Assembly: GCA_964573725.1 (NCBI GenBank)
Contig: CAZNLJ010000018.1
Span: 42,925-106,924 of the forward strand
Reading direction: 5' to 3'
Length of the DNA: 64,000 nucleotides
Origin: UBA6168 sp964573725
GTDB lineage: Bacteria > Bacteroidota > Bacteroidia > Chitinophagales > Saprospiraceae
The translations under genes were made by a program, and so were the position numbers. Of the stretch, positions 54,601 to 63,998 are shown piece after piece; within the stretch, counting starts at the first letter, position 1, and each line of letters starts with the position of its first letter. Under the pieces are notes generated by a model that made no database searches, was not told the origin of the DNA, and saw only the letters and a list, made by a program, of their open reading frames with translations.

Positions 54601-57600
54601 TAACTGATTTCAACCCCTTGGGAAGATCCAAGCCCACTGACCGTGGCGGTAGCGGACAAACAATCCAGCTGACCCTCCACTTCCGCCACACATTGGGGCG
54701 TACAACCGGTTGGACCGAATACCACCACCGCATCCGTATCCCGACAAGAATTGGCTGTGTTGATTACCTCCAGATAAAAAGTATCACTCGGCCCCATTAC
54801 TGCCAACTGCGGCTGCAAGGTGTTCCCACCACTTATGACGATTCCTCCATCACCGGAATACCAATTGTATTGAAATTGAACCCCTACGGAACTACCCGCC
54901 GGATTCGGGACAATGGTCGTATCACTACAAGGCAATTGCAGATCGGTTCCCGCATTCGCTACCGACGGCACATCCTCCAAGGTGATGAAGATGGCGTCCC
55001 CTGCCGTACATCCGTTCCCCAAGTCCGTCACAATCAACTCATAGATGCCTACCTGCGATATCCCGGTAGCCAATACGTCCGTCGGTCCGCAAAAGGATCC
55101 ATCGAACGTTCCCCAAGCATAAACGATTCCAGGGCCTTCCGTGGTTCCGGAAGTGATAGGAACGTAACATGCCGCCAACTCCGTACAATCCAATGATAAG
55201 GTTTCATTGTCGATGTGGGCTATCGGTGCAACCGTATCCGCAAACACAATGACCGTATCCTGCACCCCCAATCCAACCGCTTCATTCGTAACCGTCAGTA
55301 TATATGTCCCCGGCGTAACAATAGGCTGGTAGACATTCGACGCATCCAGTACGGCTCCACTGATGACCGTCCAATTGGCGGATATGTGCGGGCCCTCCGA
55401 CCCGGCTGCGGCCAGGGTGTCCGCAAACTGCTGATGATAACAGTTCACCAGCCCATCCGCTCCGGCCCAGACAGCCGGCAGGCATGCCGCTGTGTCCAAC
55501 CATACCAGAACCGTATCGGTGGCGGAACATGCACTCTCGCCGTCCGTCACCGTCAATTGGTACAAGCCTGCCATATCAACCAGCGGCTCCAAGGTCTGTC
55601 CCCCCTGCACGATACCCTGGCCTCCACCGCCAAGCAACTCCCATGCATAGGTAATTTGGCTGCCCTCCTCCGACCCTGCACCGTTCAATTGCACCTGCCC
55701 TGTCATACAATCCAGCGGTACATCAATTCCGGCCTCCACCACCGGCAACCCACCCGGGCCGGTCACCAGCACCGTGTCCCGATCCTCGCAAAATGCAAAA
55801 CTCAAATGAAAAATGAAGGTGTCCGCATATGCCACCGTCACCGTCAGCTCGTTGGAAATCAATTCTCCTGATACGTCTGTCCAATAGTAAGAGGAAAACG
55901 GTACAATCAAGGAACCCGCGGCGTTCAGCACAACCTGGGGCTCCGTACAAGTCAACAACTCGTCCGGTCCCGCCTCCGCTTGCGGCGGTTGGTAGTTGCC
56001 CGCAATCACCACGGAATCCCACGCCTCACAACCGTTTGACAGGTCCATTACGAACAGGTGATAGGTTCCCGCCGAATCCACTTCGGCCGTCGGCATATCC
56101 GTAGGACTGATAAACGAACCGCCGGCACTACCCGTCCACTGGTAACTGTACGTTGGTCCGACCGATGTCCCTGCTCCGCCCAGACTGCTTGTATTGTTGG
56201 TACAGGACAGGGTGTCGGCGACTCCAGCTTCCACCATAGGTGCCAAAGTGTCCAAACCGATCGTCAATGAAATGGAATCGGTACAACCGTTGCTATTGTC
56301 CTTCAGGACCAATACGTAGGTTCCGGGCAGGTGGACGGTCGCGTATAGTGTCCCTTGCCCTGCCTGGATATCACCGATCCAAGTGGCCGTATAATCAGGG
56401 CCCACCGTTGAACCTGTCGCATCCAGGGTGACACTGGATACCGTGCAGGTCAGATTGGTTCCTTGGGGTGTGGCCAGTATCGGTATGGGGGCAATGGTAT
56501 CTGCCCATATGACAATCGTATCCTTGTCCGTACATTGGTTGGCCAGGTCGGTCACGACCAATTCGTAAATACCCGGCCCATCGATTGTGGGACGGATCGT
56601 GTCCGTTGGCGGAATTATGCTTCCACCCTCCAGCACTGTCCACTGGTAACTCCCTGCATTACTGTTCAATTGGGATAATGTCCCGTCCAACTGCATGATT
56701 GCCTGCTGACAGGAAAACATCGTATCCGGGCCGGCAAGCGCAACAGGCCTGACCGTGTCCTGCATAATGGAACGATTCAAGGTGCTGACACACCCGTTGG
56801 CCGTATCGGTTACCGTCAATTCGTATTCCCCGGGCATGGAAACCTGGATACTTTGCGGGGATATATTGGTGAAGCCCGCACCGGTCGATTCCGTCCACTG
56901 CCATATCAGGTCGGCCGGAGATCCTATTGCTACACCCTCGAGGATGAGGGACATCGTCGCACAATCCAATTGTTCGGAAAACGGCGGATCGAGGATGACC
57001 ACTGGGACCAAAGTATCCTGATGAACAAGCGCGCTGTCCCTTACCTGACAAGTACCACTACTCGCCTCCACGATGTATAGTCCGGCTGCTGTCACTACCA
57101 ACCGACCGGTGGTATCCGGCGTACCCACCGGACTCCCCTCCCACGCCCATGAATATAGGAGCGGCCCGACTGTGGAAACGCCCTCCGTCGTCAATTCGAT
57201 GACCGTATCAACACAGGTCAAGGTGTCCGGAGGCAATATTTCCACGCTCAGCGAAACCACCGACAAGTCAAGCGTGACGATGCTGTCGCATTGGCTCGTG
57301 GATGGCAGGGTGTCTACGAACATCCCGCTTTCATAGTAGGGTTGCCCAGCCATCCAAACCGTATCTCCGCTGCATATGGTATCTTTTAGGATGGTAAGAA
57401 TGGTCGGAATGACCGTGAGGTCCAACCGTACGGTGGAATCACATCCGTTCGATCCTACCAACCGATTGGTATAAGAGCCCGAGACCGTGTAGACGGAATC
57501 CCCGACCAGGTAGGTCGAACCTGCACAACCCACAACGGTCAGGAAAGTCGTATCTGCAGGAAGGACAACCAAGTCCAGCGACACGATGCTGTCGCAGCCG

Positions 57601-58682
57601 AAATATGAGTGCAGCGTGTCCAGATACTGTCCACTACTCGTGTATTGGCTCCCACCGACCTGTATCGTATCCCCTTCACAAATGGTGCGGCTGAGCTGCA
57701 CTTCCGCCGGTGGAGATGCTATCCTTACCAGGATACAATCATCCGTTACATCTCCGCAAAATGCCGGAGAAGGCCCATGTAACATGGTATCCAGTCCAAA
57801 CGGTGTCAGCACGGTTCCTGCCACGGGAAGTTCGGTCGAATCGCCGTACAAGTAAGATAACCCACACACTTCGTAGGTTCCCGGAGGATAGGTATCCAGG
57901 TTTGGCAAATTCTCCAATGCCGTCAGGACGGTGTCTTCAAAAACCAAATATACGTACCCATGCAAGGTCGTGTCGGGAACGAGTGCCCCATAAATTGGTT
58001 CCGGCGACAAGCGCAAGGCACTATCTCCCTCGCAGGCGGTCAAATCAGGTTCAAACGCCAGGTTGCCACCGTCCGCAGCACAACATAATATGCCGGATTG
58101 GTCGCAAAGGATCACCTGGAAGTCAAGGATCACCCCCCCGTTGAATTGGGCGTTGTTGTCAATCGACAGACACCATTGGCCGTTGACCGGTCCACTGTCG
58201 AAGTCTTCCAGACAACCTTGGAAAGGATGATAGCTTCCGCTGTAGTTTGCATTGGCCCATGGACAACCGGATGGGCAACCGTCGAAACTACAAGGATATG
58301 CACAACCGTTCAGGGTATCCGGAAGACAGCCTGCGGAACAAGGCACAAAAAGGACATCCCACAAAGCGATGGGGGTCCAGGTGTTGCAACTCCCGTTCGT
58401 TCCCACCAGTTGGACGGCACTGCCGTCCGGTGCCGTCAGCGTTAGCTGCATTCCCCCTACCCTGCCATGGCGAAACCTCACGGATACACCGCATACGCCT
58501 TGACCTGCATCGGCAAGGTCATCATTGAAGGCATCTGTTATTTCATAACAGACCTGTCCGGAACTGTTCGCTCCAAATGTGTAGGCACAGCCTCCTTCCG
58601 CCGCACAACCACAATTTTGTGCAACCATGATACCCATTCCGAAGACCGGCAACAGGAATATTAGCAAGGAGATTATGCGCAT
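51651..58682 (-). CDS. Giant T9SS type B cargo protein with about 19 Ig/PKD-like repeats
   Basis: The 2343-residue secreted protein has a signal peptide (about 1-22) and a Cys-rich proprotein-convertase-P-like beta domain (about 40-200). Next come three short repeats ending GCDS.V.LDL and then about 19 repeats of roughly 80-88 residues, each with one early Cys (..L.C....V.LDGSGS), a Y.W strand, PGTY.LTVTD and NGC. A SprB-like repeat (MAPYVFALDEGY, GAYRLMVEDASGC) follows. The C-terminus is a gliding-motility-associated sorting domain (APTAFSPDGDGTNDYF, LSIYDRWGSLVY, VFVWKAVLVM), so export by T9SS is expected. It is probably an adhesin or surface fibre. ATG 58682 is chosen for the signal peptide. 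Confidence 0.92.
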   Translation of the reverse strand: MRIISLLIFLLPVFGMGIMVAQNCGCAAEGGCAYTFGANSSGQVCYEITDAFNDDLADAGQGVCGVSVRFRHGRVGGMQLTLTAPDGSAVQLVGTNGSCNTWTPIALWDVLFVPCSAGCLPDTLNGCAYPCSFDGCPSGCPWANANYSGSYHPFQGCLEDFDSGPVNGQWCLSIDNNAQFNGGVILDFQVILCDQSGILCCAADGGNLAFEPDLTACEGDSALRLSPEPIYGALVPDTTLHGYVYLVFEDTVLTALENLPNLDTYPPGTYEVCGLSYLYGDSTELPVAGTVLTPFGLDTMLHGPSPAFCGDVTDDCILVRIASPPAEVQLSRTICEGDTIQVGGSQYTSSGQYLDTLHSYFGCDSIVSLDLVVLPADTTFLTVVGCAGSTYLVGDSVYTVSGSYTNRLVGSNGCDSTVRLDLTVIPTILTILKDTICSGDTVWMAGQPYYESGMFVDTLPSTSQCDSIVTLDLSVVSLSVEILPPDTLTCVDTVIELTTEGVSTVGPLLYSWAWEGSPVGTPDTTGRLVVTAAGLYIVEASSGTCQVRDSALVHQDTLVPVVILDPPFSEQLDCATMSLILEGVAIGSPADLIWQWTESTGAGFTNISPQSIQVSMPGEYELTVTDTANGCVSTLNRSIMQDTVRPVALAGPDTMFSCQQAIMQLDGTLSQLNSNAGSYQWTVLEGGSIIPPTDTIRPTIDGPGIYELVVTDLANQCTDKDTIVIWADTIAPIPILATPQGTNLTCTVSSVTLDATGSTVGPDYTATWIGDIQAGQGTLYATVHLPGTYVLVLKDNSNGCTDSISLTIGLDTLAPMVEAGVADTLSCTNNTSSLGGAGTSVGPTYSYQWTGSAGGSFISPTDMPTAEVDSAGTYHLFVMDLSNGCEAWDSVVIAGNYQPPQAEAGPDELLTCTEPQVVLNAAGSLIVPFSSYYWTDVSGELISNELTVTVAYADTFIFHLSFAFCEDRDTVLVTGPGGLPVVEAGIDVPLDCMTGQVQLNGAGSEEGSQITYAWELLGGGGQGIVQGGQTLEPLVDMAGLYQLTVTDGESACSATDTVLVWLDTAACLPAVWAGADGLVNCYHQQFADTLAAAGSEGPHISANWTVISGAVLDASNVYQPIVTPGTYILTVTNEAVGLGVQDTVIVFADTVAPIAHIDNETLSLDCTELAACYVPITSGTTEGPGIVYAWGTFDGSFCGPTDVLATGISQVGIYELIVTDLGNGCTAGDAIFITLEDVPSVANAGTDLQLPCSDTTIVPNPAGSSVGVQFQYNWYSGDGGIVISGGNTLQPQLAVMGPSDTFYLEVINTANSCRDTDAVVVFGPTGCTPQCVAEVEGQLDCLSATATVSGLGSSQGVEISYQWTTGGSGGSFCGNPVQQQVCVDSPGEYILTVTRTYPSGVQFNKTCEVVVTDLSNPPVTSAGLDRTLNCTDTVVFLDGSASASGTGISYQWASISGGSISGGAASAIAEVDRPGTYVLTVMDSTTGCESLDTVSVTQDTLPPVADAGLGGMLNCLLNTIVLSGSGTPAGVMANWDTPDGDICAGATTFNPIVCDAGTYLLTVTDIGNGCQSTDSVLVTIDGSVPNPDAGPDLVYTCVDQIFEIEASVAGGNNLAYAWTAMSGGCIVGPADQLQPTVACPGVYQLQVTDLSNGCQGYAEVEVTADTVAPVADPGMPQEIDCDQLIVTLDGSGSQANGGVLYAWSVLDSGNLVGGGQFAAVQADAAGNYQLEVTSVGNGCRDTAIVSVTVDEGLPSVSAGMDTVLTCRYDTLVLDGGGTSVWPGLVYSWVHLGGGNLSDGQTLVPVVWLPGSYELTVTDTLTGCTVKDTAMVGADTVSPVAHIDANEGIVLNCDLGQLMFDGQSSEPAGGLAFHWETQGGHILSSSALSVIEVDSGGTYLLVVENLQNGCRDTAEVMVEENREAPKLVMGAAGLLTCREPTDTIWVSTDGAHIVYEWSGPGLVSGEEEAYTVVNQAGAYQVVVMDTVNGCESVGWVSVGQDFTLPVAVVQALGSFTCKDSTVVVSGYGSTEGAVAYEWRSAGGTGISEVAGYSVTVTEPGWYYLTVERLDNGCTATDSTEVSVSVSPISGLVLDIGMPDCENPEGFIRVDSVLGGMAPYVFALDEGYFAPYRVFEYLDPGAYRLMVEDASGCRWEEWVDLVLPEEILVDLGTDLSIRLGDSVRLEGLTNRMEEAIDTVMWRPEAVGGCGRCLAIWVDPLETTTYYLTVVDTNGCQATDKVIVFVEQAGEIYAPTAFSPDGDGTNDYFTLYGGSQVAGIQELSIYDRWGSLVYAGRGMMPNNPLEGWDGTFGGRPLDAAVFVWKAVLVMHDGSPAVRWGTVALVR

Positions 58683-59336
58683 CTTCGCAAGAATCAGTTC
58701 CGGGATGTTCAGTACCAAATGCTACTGTTGGTCAACGTATCCGAATACCATCTATTGCTTGTATCCCATCCAAAATGAAACCTTTGTCAACCCCGGATCT
58801 CTTTTTCCGAAGTTCATCCCGCTCGGCCCCATTTACCGCGATGGACACCATGCGAATCAGCCGGCTGGATAAAATCATCCGTAAGTGGCATCCCACCCGC
58901 CCATGACTTTGAACGGCCAAATGTAATCACGGACTGCAGACCCGACCCGCCGACCCCATCGAACCATAGCCGTGGGACAGGCCGATGGATTTCATTAACC
59001 TGCAACATAACCGCAAGCTGCGACTTACCATGTTAGGCCATACCACACTTACGCTCATGGATATGGAATTCCCGCTAACCACAAACATGTAGAATAGGCA
59101 ACAGGTCGGTTATCAAAAATAAGAAAAAAAAATATTCCGGGACAGGGCGTCCCTACCAGATTAGGATAAAACTGACAAGCGCGGACCAGGCTCATCGGTT
59201 GCCGAGCCATTGTGCAGCGACTCTCGAAACCGGCATGAGGGGCCGGACCGTATGCAATCCGCCATATTGCCAAAGACAAATGTCAGGTCCGCTCCAATTT
59301 CAGACTGGACTCATAACATCTCCCCTAATGATTCGA
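58683..59336. other. Intergenic region between dnaJ and the giant cargo gene
   Basis: No gene is supported; the short ORFs here lack coding character. On the minus strand TACATTTG (58925-58918) is a -7 candidate for the giant gene, with no clear -33, giving a leader of about 230 nt. The dnaJ terminator is at 59124-59153. Confidence 0.55.
59124..59153 (-). terminator. Intrinsic terminator after grpE-dnaJ
   Basis: On the minus strand GGGAC-GCCCT-GTCCC (59153-59139) is followed by GGAATA and nine T (59132-59124). The stem is only 5 bp but G+C rich. It lies about 185 nt after the dnaJ stop. Confidence 0.6.
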
Positions 59337-60509
59337 TTACGAGAAATACTCCTTCATTTTGTCGAAGAAGCCTTTCTCCCCCTTGCCGGGCTCCGGTTGA
59401 AAATTTGGCAATTCCCTGATACGCTCCATAATTTTCCGTTCCTCTTCATTCAATCGCTTCGGTGTCCACACATTCACTTGGATGAGCTGGTCCCCCCTAT
59501 CATAGCTTTGTACGGAAGGCAGTCCTTTTCCTTTCAATCTGAAGATCTTACCTGCCTGGGTTCCGGGAGGTACCTTTATCTTTACCCTGCCTTCGATGGT
59601 CGGCACCTCGACGGAGGTCCCCAAAGCCGCGTCCGCTATGTTGAGGTACAACTCAAATACCACGTTGAGCCCATCCCTGGACAGCTCCTCATGTGGTGTT
59701 TCCTCGATATTGATGAGCAAATCGCCGGCAGGGCCACCCTTCGGTCCCGCATTACCCTTACCCGACATGGAGAGCTGAATACCCTCGGAAACACCTGCTG
59801 GGATATCGATGTCGATGGTTTCTTCCCCGTAGACGATCCCATCTCCTTTGCATACACCGCAACTCGCCGTCACCACCTCACCAGAACCTTGACAGGTTGG
59901 GCAGGTCGTCGTGGTTTGCATTTGACCAAGGAAAGTACTCCTGACTTGCCTGACGTATCCGGAACCACGGCAGGTACCACAGGTCTGCAAAGATCCCTGA
60001 TCTTTAGCCCCACTTCCACCACAGGCCTGACAGCCTACCTGCTTCTTCACCTTTATTTTCTTCGTAACACCGTTGGCGATTTCCTCCAGCGTCAGTTTGA
60101 CCTTGATACGAAGGTTGCTGCCCCGCTGCCCGGTAGGACGGCGCCCAGTCCCGCCTCTGCCTCCTCTGCCAAAAAATTCCTCGAAAGGACTTCCGGAGCC
60201 CCCGAACACATCGCCAAACTGGGAAAAAATATCCTCCATAGTCATTCCGCCGCCCCTGAATCCTCCGCCGCCTCCCATGTTAGCGTCCACTCCGGCATGT
60301 CCATAACGGTCATACCTGGCACGTTTATCCGCATCACTTAACACCTCATAGGCTTCGGCCGCCTCCTTGAACTTATCCTCCGCCGTTTTGTCCCCAGGAT
60401 TACGATCCGGATGATATTCAAGCGCTTTCTTCCGGTAAGCTTTCTTAAGCGTTGCCTCATCTGCGCCTTTCGGTACACCCAACACCTCGTAATAGTCTCT
60501 TTTTGACAT
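59337..60509 (-). CDS. dnaJ: Chaperone DnaJ
   Basis: The 390-residue co-chaperone has the J domain with YHPDRNPGD (HPD motif), a Gly/Phe-rich linker (about residues 75-115), four CxxCxGxG zinc motifs (CQACGGSG, CGTCRGSG, CPTCQGSG, CGVCKGDG) and two C-terminal beta domains. It stimulates DnaK ATPase. ATG 60509 gives the standard MSKRDYYEVLGV start; an in-frame start at 60548 is less likely. It follows grpE on the minus strand. Confidence 0.97.
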   Translation of the reverse strand: MSKRDYYEVLGVPKGADEATLKKAYRKKALEYHPDRNPGDKTAEDKFKEAAEAYEVLSDADKRARYDRYGHAGVDANMGGGGGFRGGGMTMEDIFSQFGDVFGGSGSPFEEFFGRGGRGGTGRRPTGQRGSNLRIKVKLTLEEIANGVTKKIKVKKQVGCQACGGSGAKDQGSLQTCGTCRGSGYVRQVRSTFLGQMQTTTTCPTCQGSGEVVTASCGVCKGDGIVYGEETIDIDIPAGVSEGIQLSMSGKGNAGPKGGPAGDLLINIEETPHEELSRDGLNVVFELYLNIADAALGTSVEVPTIEGRVKIKVPPGTQAGKIFRLKGKGLPSVQSYDRGDQLIQVNVWTPKRLNEEERKIMERIRELPNFQPEPGKGEKGFFDKMKEYFS

Positions 60510-60620
60510 GTCCCGTGTTTGAATTATTGTGCGTAGACAGGAATTCACGTTTCACAGCCTACCCCCTTGTTTTACGTCAGCACAACCTTATGCGGTCGAC
60601 GCTGGTGCCATTATCACGAT

Positions 60621-61202
60621 CTATTTGCCGACAACAACCTTCGCGTGTCGAATGATCTTATCATTCAAACGGTATCCCTGTTCTATGGTGTCGATGACCT
60701 TACCTTTCTGTTCAGGTGCAGTAACCGGTATTTCGGTAATGGCCTCGTGCAACTCCGGATCGAAGGCCATACCTTCCGTTTGCATCTGCTCCAACCCTTT
60801 TGCCCTGAGAATTGTAAAGAGCTTCTGATACACCAAATCTACGCCTTCGCTCCATCCCTGACCGTCATTTTCCTTGGAGAATTTTCGAGCCCTGTCAAAA
60901 TCGTCCAATACCGGCAACAAGGCTGACATAGTGTCTTGTGACGCCGTCTTCATCCAATCGAGCTTCTCCCGTACGGAACGTTTCTTGTAATTTTCGAATT
61001 CAGCGTACAATCGGAGATACTTATCCGTTGTTTCCGCCAATCTTGCTTCCAATACGACGAGCGAATCCTGGTCGCGAATACTATCTCCGGCTGTTTCGTT
61101 GCCTTGATCCGAATGTTGCCGCTCCGGATTTGTCATGTCCGGATCGGTCGTACCGTCCCTTTCCAAATCTTCCGTTTGCTGTTGCTCTTCTGGTCTGCTC
61201 AT
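60621..61202 (-). CDS. grpE: Nucleotide exchange factor GrpE
   Basis: This 193-residue protein has an acidic, disordered N-terminus, a long helix (VLEARLAETTDKYLRLYAEFENYKKR) and the C-terminal beta wing (MAFDPELHEAI, VIDTIEQGYRLNDKIIRHAKVVVG). It exchanges ADP on DnaK. ATG 61202 is preferred to a TTG at 61226. No CIRCE element is seen upstream; dnaK is not in the window. Confidence 0.96.
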   Translation of the reverse strand: MSRPEEQQQTEDLERDGTTDPDMTNPERQHSDQGNETAGDSIRDQDSLVVLEARLAETTDKYLRLYAEFENYKKRSVREKLDWMKTASQDTMSALLPVLDDFDRARKFSKENDGQGWSEGVDLVYQKLFTILRAKGLEQMQTEGMAFDPELHEAITEIPVTAPEQKGKVIDTIEQGYRLNDKIIRHAKVVVGK

Positions 61203-61652
61203 TGGTTTACTTATTTTCTTTTTCAATTACCCATCAAGATGTTTGCCATTAAAAAATTCGGCCATTTTGACAGCCGGCCGTGTGAATTGAACAAATTTTG
61301 AAAGAAAACAGGTCGCTTCTGTCACCCTGAATCATCCCTCGCTTCGCTGAATACCGTAAGTTTGTGGGAGCCCGATTCTCCAAACCCGAAATCAACCACA
61401 ACCCTTGGCCGATGCCTGGAACTTGCTTGAATACCATTCGACGTGTTAAGATTTCCGTTTGGCGGTCCCATATCGCCTCCGGGTACAATTTTGAATCCGA
61501 ATATAGTCGCCGTGCATATCCTTCAACCTTGCCCTCAAACCAACTTCATGCCTCCCGATCCTCACGCAAGCTATCGCCGAAAATAGCGATTTGAGTGCAG
61601 GATAGATTCAGTCGATCCAGCTGTTGGGCATCAACCATTAGAACTCACCGAT
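61203..61652. other. Divergent intergenic region grpE/batD
   Basis: About 450 nt without a gene. TAAGTTTG at 61357-61364 on the plus strand is a possible -7 element for batD with no clear -33. No CIRCE-type inverted repeat is present for grpE. Confidence 0.45.
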
Positions 61653-63431
61653 ATGAACAGCAATTCTTCACCCGGCAATATACTACCTATCGCAGATTGC
61701 AGGTTCCGGCGGCTGCTCATCCTATTGTCCCTATTCTTCACATGCGCTTATCAAATGGCCGGCCAGGAAACCATCCAATTCATTGCCACAACGGATGCCA
61801 GCCAGTTGCTACAAAACAGTCATTTCGAAGTAAGCTTTACACTTTCCAATGCGAACGGGACCAATTTCGTGCCTCCGGACCTCAGCCAGTTCCAGATACT
61901 CGCCGGTCCCAACAAGTCCTCCAGCATGCAGGTCATCAATGGGGTGGTTTCCAGTGAAATGACCTACGCCTATACACTCCGGGCAAAGACAACAGGCAAA
62001 CTCACTATCAAGCCTGCCAGCATTAAGGTCAACAACAAGACCTTGTCTTCCAATGAGTTGACGGTAGAGGTCCTCGAGTCCATCCAAAAAATGCCATCTG
62101 AAGATGACCCATTCTTCATCCGACTGGAACTTAAGGGGTCGGATGAAGTCTATGTGGGTCAGCAAATGATCTTGGACTACAAGCTGTACACCACCGTTTC
62201 CATCGAAGGATATGACATCGTTGAGGATGCAAACCTGAACGGCTTCTATTCCATGGAACTGAAATCGTTTTCCAGCCGACCGACGAGAGAAGTCCTGAAC
62301 GGCAGGCAATACACAACAAAAATATTGAGACGCATCGCAATTTACCCGCAACAATCAGGACGTTTATTTATCGGACCTGCCCAAATCCAACTGGCGGTCC
62401 CGGAGGAAGATGGTCATTCCCGCTTCTTCTTCAACAGAAGAATACGACCTGCTTATACGACCACCAACACGTTGCAAGTCGAATCAAAACAAATCCCTCC
62501 AAATCCTCCCCCCGCATTTGCCGGAGGCGTCGGAAATTTCCAATACCATCATGAAATCGATAAAGATTCAATTTCCACGGACGAAGCGGCTACCCTGAGG
62601 ATTACCTATTCAGGGTATGGCGACTTCAAAAGGATTTCCTTACCACAAATCAATGTACCTCCTTCCCTGGACCTATATCCACCGGACATTGTTGAAGAGA
62701 AATTTACAGAAACCTCCTTGGGTATCTTGGGAGAACGAACCATCGCGTACAGCATTATTCCCAAAGAACCCGGTGAATTTACCATAAGAACCGCATTTCC
62801 CTACTTTGACCCTGAGGCAAAAGACTACCAAAATATTGAAGAGCATTCGATTACAATAAGAGTATCCCAAGGTGAAGGAAAAAGCGAGATGACTGCCGGC
62901 GAGATGCCTTCATGGGAAGTTACGAAAGAGGATATCCGCCCTATGAGACCAAGCATCGAACCACCTGTTTCGAATTCATATCTTATTCGTAAACCAGGCT
63001 TTTGGCTCGTCGCAATACTTGCCCCTTTTCTATTTGTTACGGGAATCGGTTACCAGTATGGGAGGAAAAAACCAATAATGAGCGCAGACGCCATGCAGCG
63101 AGCCAAACTAAGCGCAGCGTACAATCAGTTGAAGAATGTGGATAGGTCCTTGGAACAGAATAGCGACCAAAGACTGTTCTTCGAAGCCCTCTCGAACGCT
63201 GTCGGTAGTTATGTCCGAATCAAATTTGATATTCCACCGGCCAACTATTCCAAGAACGAAGTAACCAGTGCCATGAAATCGAACAAGGTGCCCGACGACT
63301 GGATCGACGATTACCTGGAGATCATGCAGCGTTGTGAGCTGGCGATTTTCGCGCCAACAGATGAGTCCAAATCAAACAACGACATCCTCGAAAAAGCGAT
63401 TCGACTAATCGGGAATTTGGAAGAATTGTAA
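61653..63431 (+). CDS. batD: BatD-family protein (oxygen tolerance / aerotolerance)
   Basis: The 592-residue protein has a signal peptide (about 20-37), beta-rich domains in the periplasm (FIATTDASQLLQNSHFEVSFTL, EVYVGQQMILDYKLY, LGERTIAYSIIPKEPGEF), one C-terminal membrane helix (about 450-470) and a cytoplasmic helical tail. BatD belongs to the aerotolerance gene set with MoxR and von Willebrand factor A proteins, which are not in the window. Codon use here is less C-biased than in the first 45 kb. Confidence 0.9.
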   Translation: MNSNSSPGNILPIADCRFRRLLILLSLFFTCAYQMAGQETIQFIATTDASQLLQNSHFEVSFTLSNANGTNFVPPDLSQFQILAGPNKSSSMQVINGVVSSEMTYAYTLRAKTTGKLTIKPASIKVNNKTLSSNELTVEVLESIQKMPSEDDPFFIRLELKGSDEVYVGQQMILDYKLYTTVSIEGYDIVEDANLNGFYSMELKSFSSRPTREVLNGRQYTTKILRRIAIYPQQSGRLFIGPAQIQLAVPEEDGHSRFFFNRRIRPAYTTTNTLQVESKQIPPNPPPAFAGGVGNFQYHHEIDKDSISTDEAATLRITYSGYGDFKRISLPQINVPPSLDLYPPDIVEEKFTETSLGILGERTIAYSIIPKEPGEFTIRTAFPYFDPEAKDYQNIEEHSITIRVSQGEGKSEMTAGEMPSWEVTKEDIRPMRPSIEPPVSNSYLIRKPGFWLVAILAPFLFVTGIGYQYGRKKPIMSADAMQRAKLSAAYNQLKNVDRSLEQNSDQRLFFEALSNAVGSYVRIKFDIPPANYSKNEVTSAMKSNKVPDDWIDDYLEIMQRCELAIFAPTDESKSNNDILEKAIRLIGNLEEL

Positions 63432-63487
63432 GCACACTGCCTGTCATGCAGCTGTAAAGCACGACGGACGGCTGCACCTGAATTGAC

Positions 63488-63967
63488 TTAGACTGTCCCT
63501 CTATTGTGGGTGCGCCAAAAAGAAATCAGCATGCGTAAAGGTAACACTGCCATGGCAAACAGTGCTCCCGTACCAAAAAAAAGCATTTCTACACGAACAT
63601 AGCCAATCAGGCGGTCACCGGCAGCGCTACCATCAAGAGAAGCAGGGAATAACGTTAGAATTTCACCTTCCTCCAGATACAACTGGAATTCGTGCATCCA
63701 ACCGATTCCCAAAAGCAAACCAGGTATGCTGGCGACGAAAACAACCACTTTAGCCCACTGCACATATGCGATGGGCGTAAACTGCAAAAGAAATATATAC
63801 CGCAAAGCGGTCACGAATACCAAGACAAACCCGACGTTTTCCTTCCAAAAAGGGTACGGAGCACCGGAAGAAAGTATCGGATAGGTAACAATAAAAAGAA
63901 GTGCGGCGGAGAAAGCCCACCAAACAAGTTCTAATTTCCAAATGGATGCGGTGGAATAGGAAAACAT
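63488..63967 (-). CDS. Uncharacterised four-helix membrane protein
   Basis: The 159-residue protein has about four membrane helices: LVWWAFSAALLFIVTYPIL, VGFVLVFVTALRYIFLLQF, KVVVFVASIPGLLLGIGW and the last before RMLISFW. A soluble loop (EEGEILTLFPASLDG) separates the third and fourth. I do not recognise a named family. It is convergent with batD and its upstream side runs into the window end. Confidence 0.7.
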   Translation of the reverse strand: MFSYSTASIWKLELVWWAFSAALLFIVTYPILSSGAPYPFWKENVGFVLVFVTALRYIFLLQFTPIAYVQWAKVVVFVASIPGLLLGIGWMHEFQLYLEEGEILTLFPASLDGSAAGDRLIGYVRVEMLFFGTGALFAMAVLPLRMLISFWRTHNRGTV

Positions 63968-63982
63968 CGAAGACCAGATGTT

Positions 63983-63998
63983 AAAAAAAAAAAAAAAA
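63983..63998. repeat. Run of 16 A at the window end
   Basis: A homopolymer of 16 A lies 16 nt upstream of the minus-strand gene start at 63967. It could be a natural slippage-prone tract in the promoter region or an assembly error at a contig end. Confidence 0.7.
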
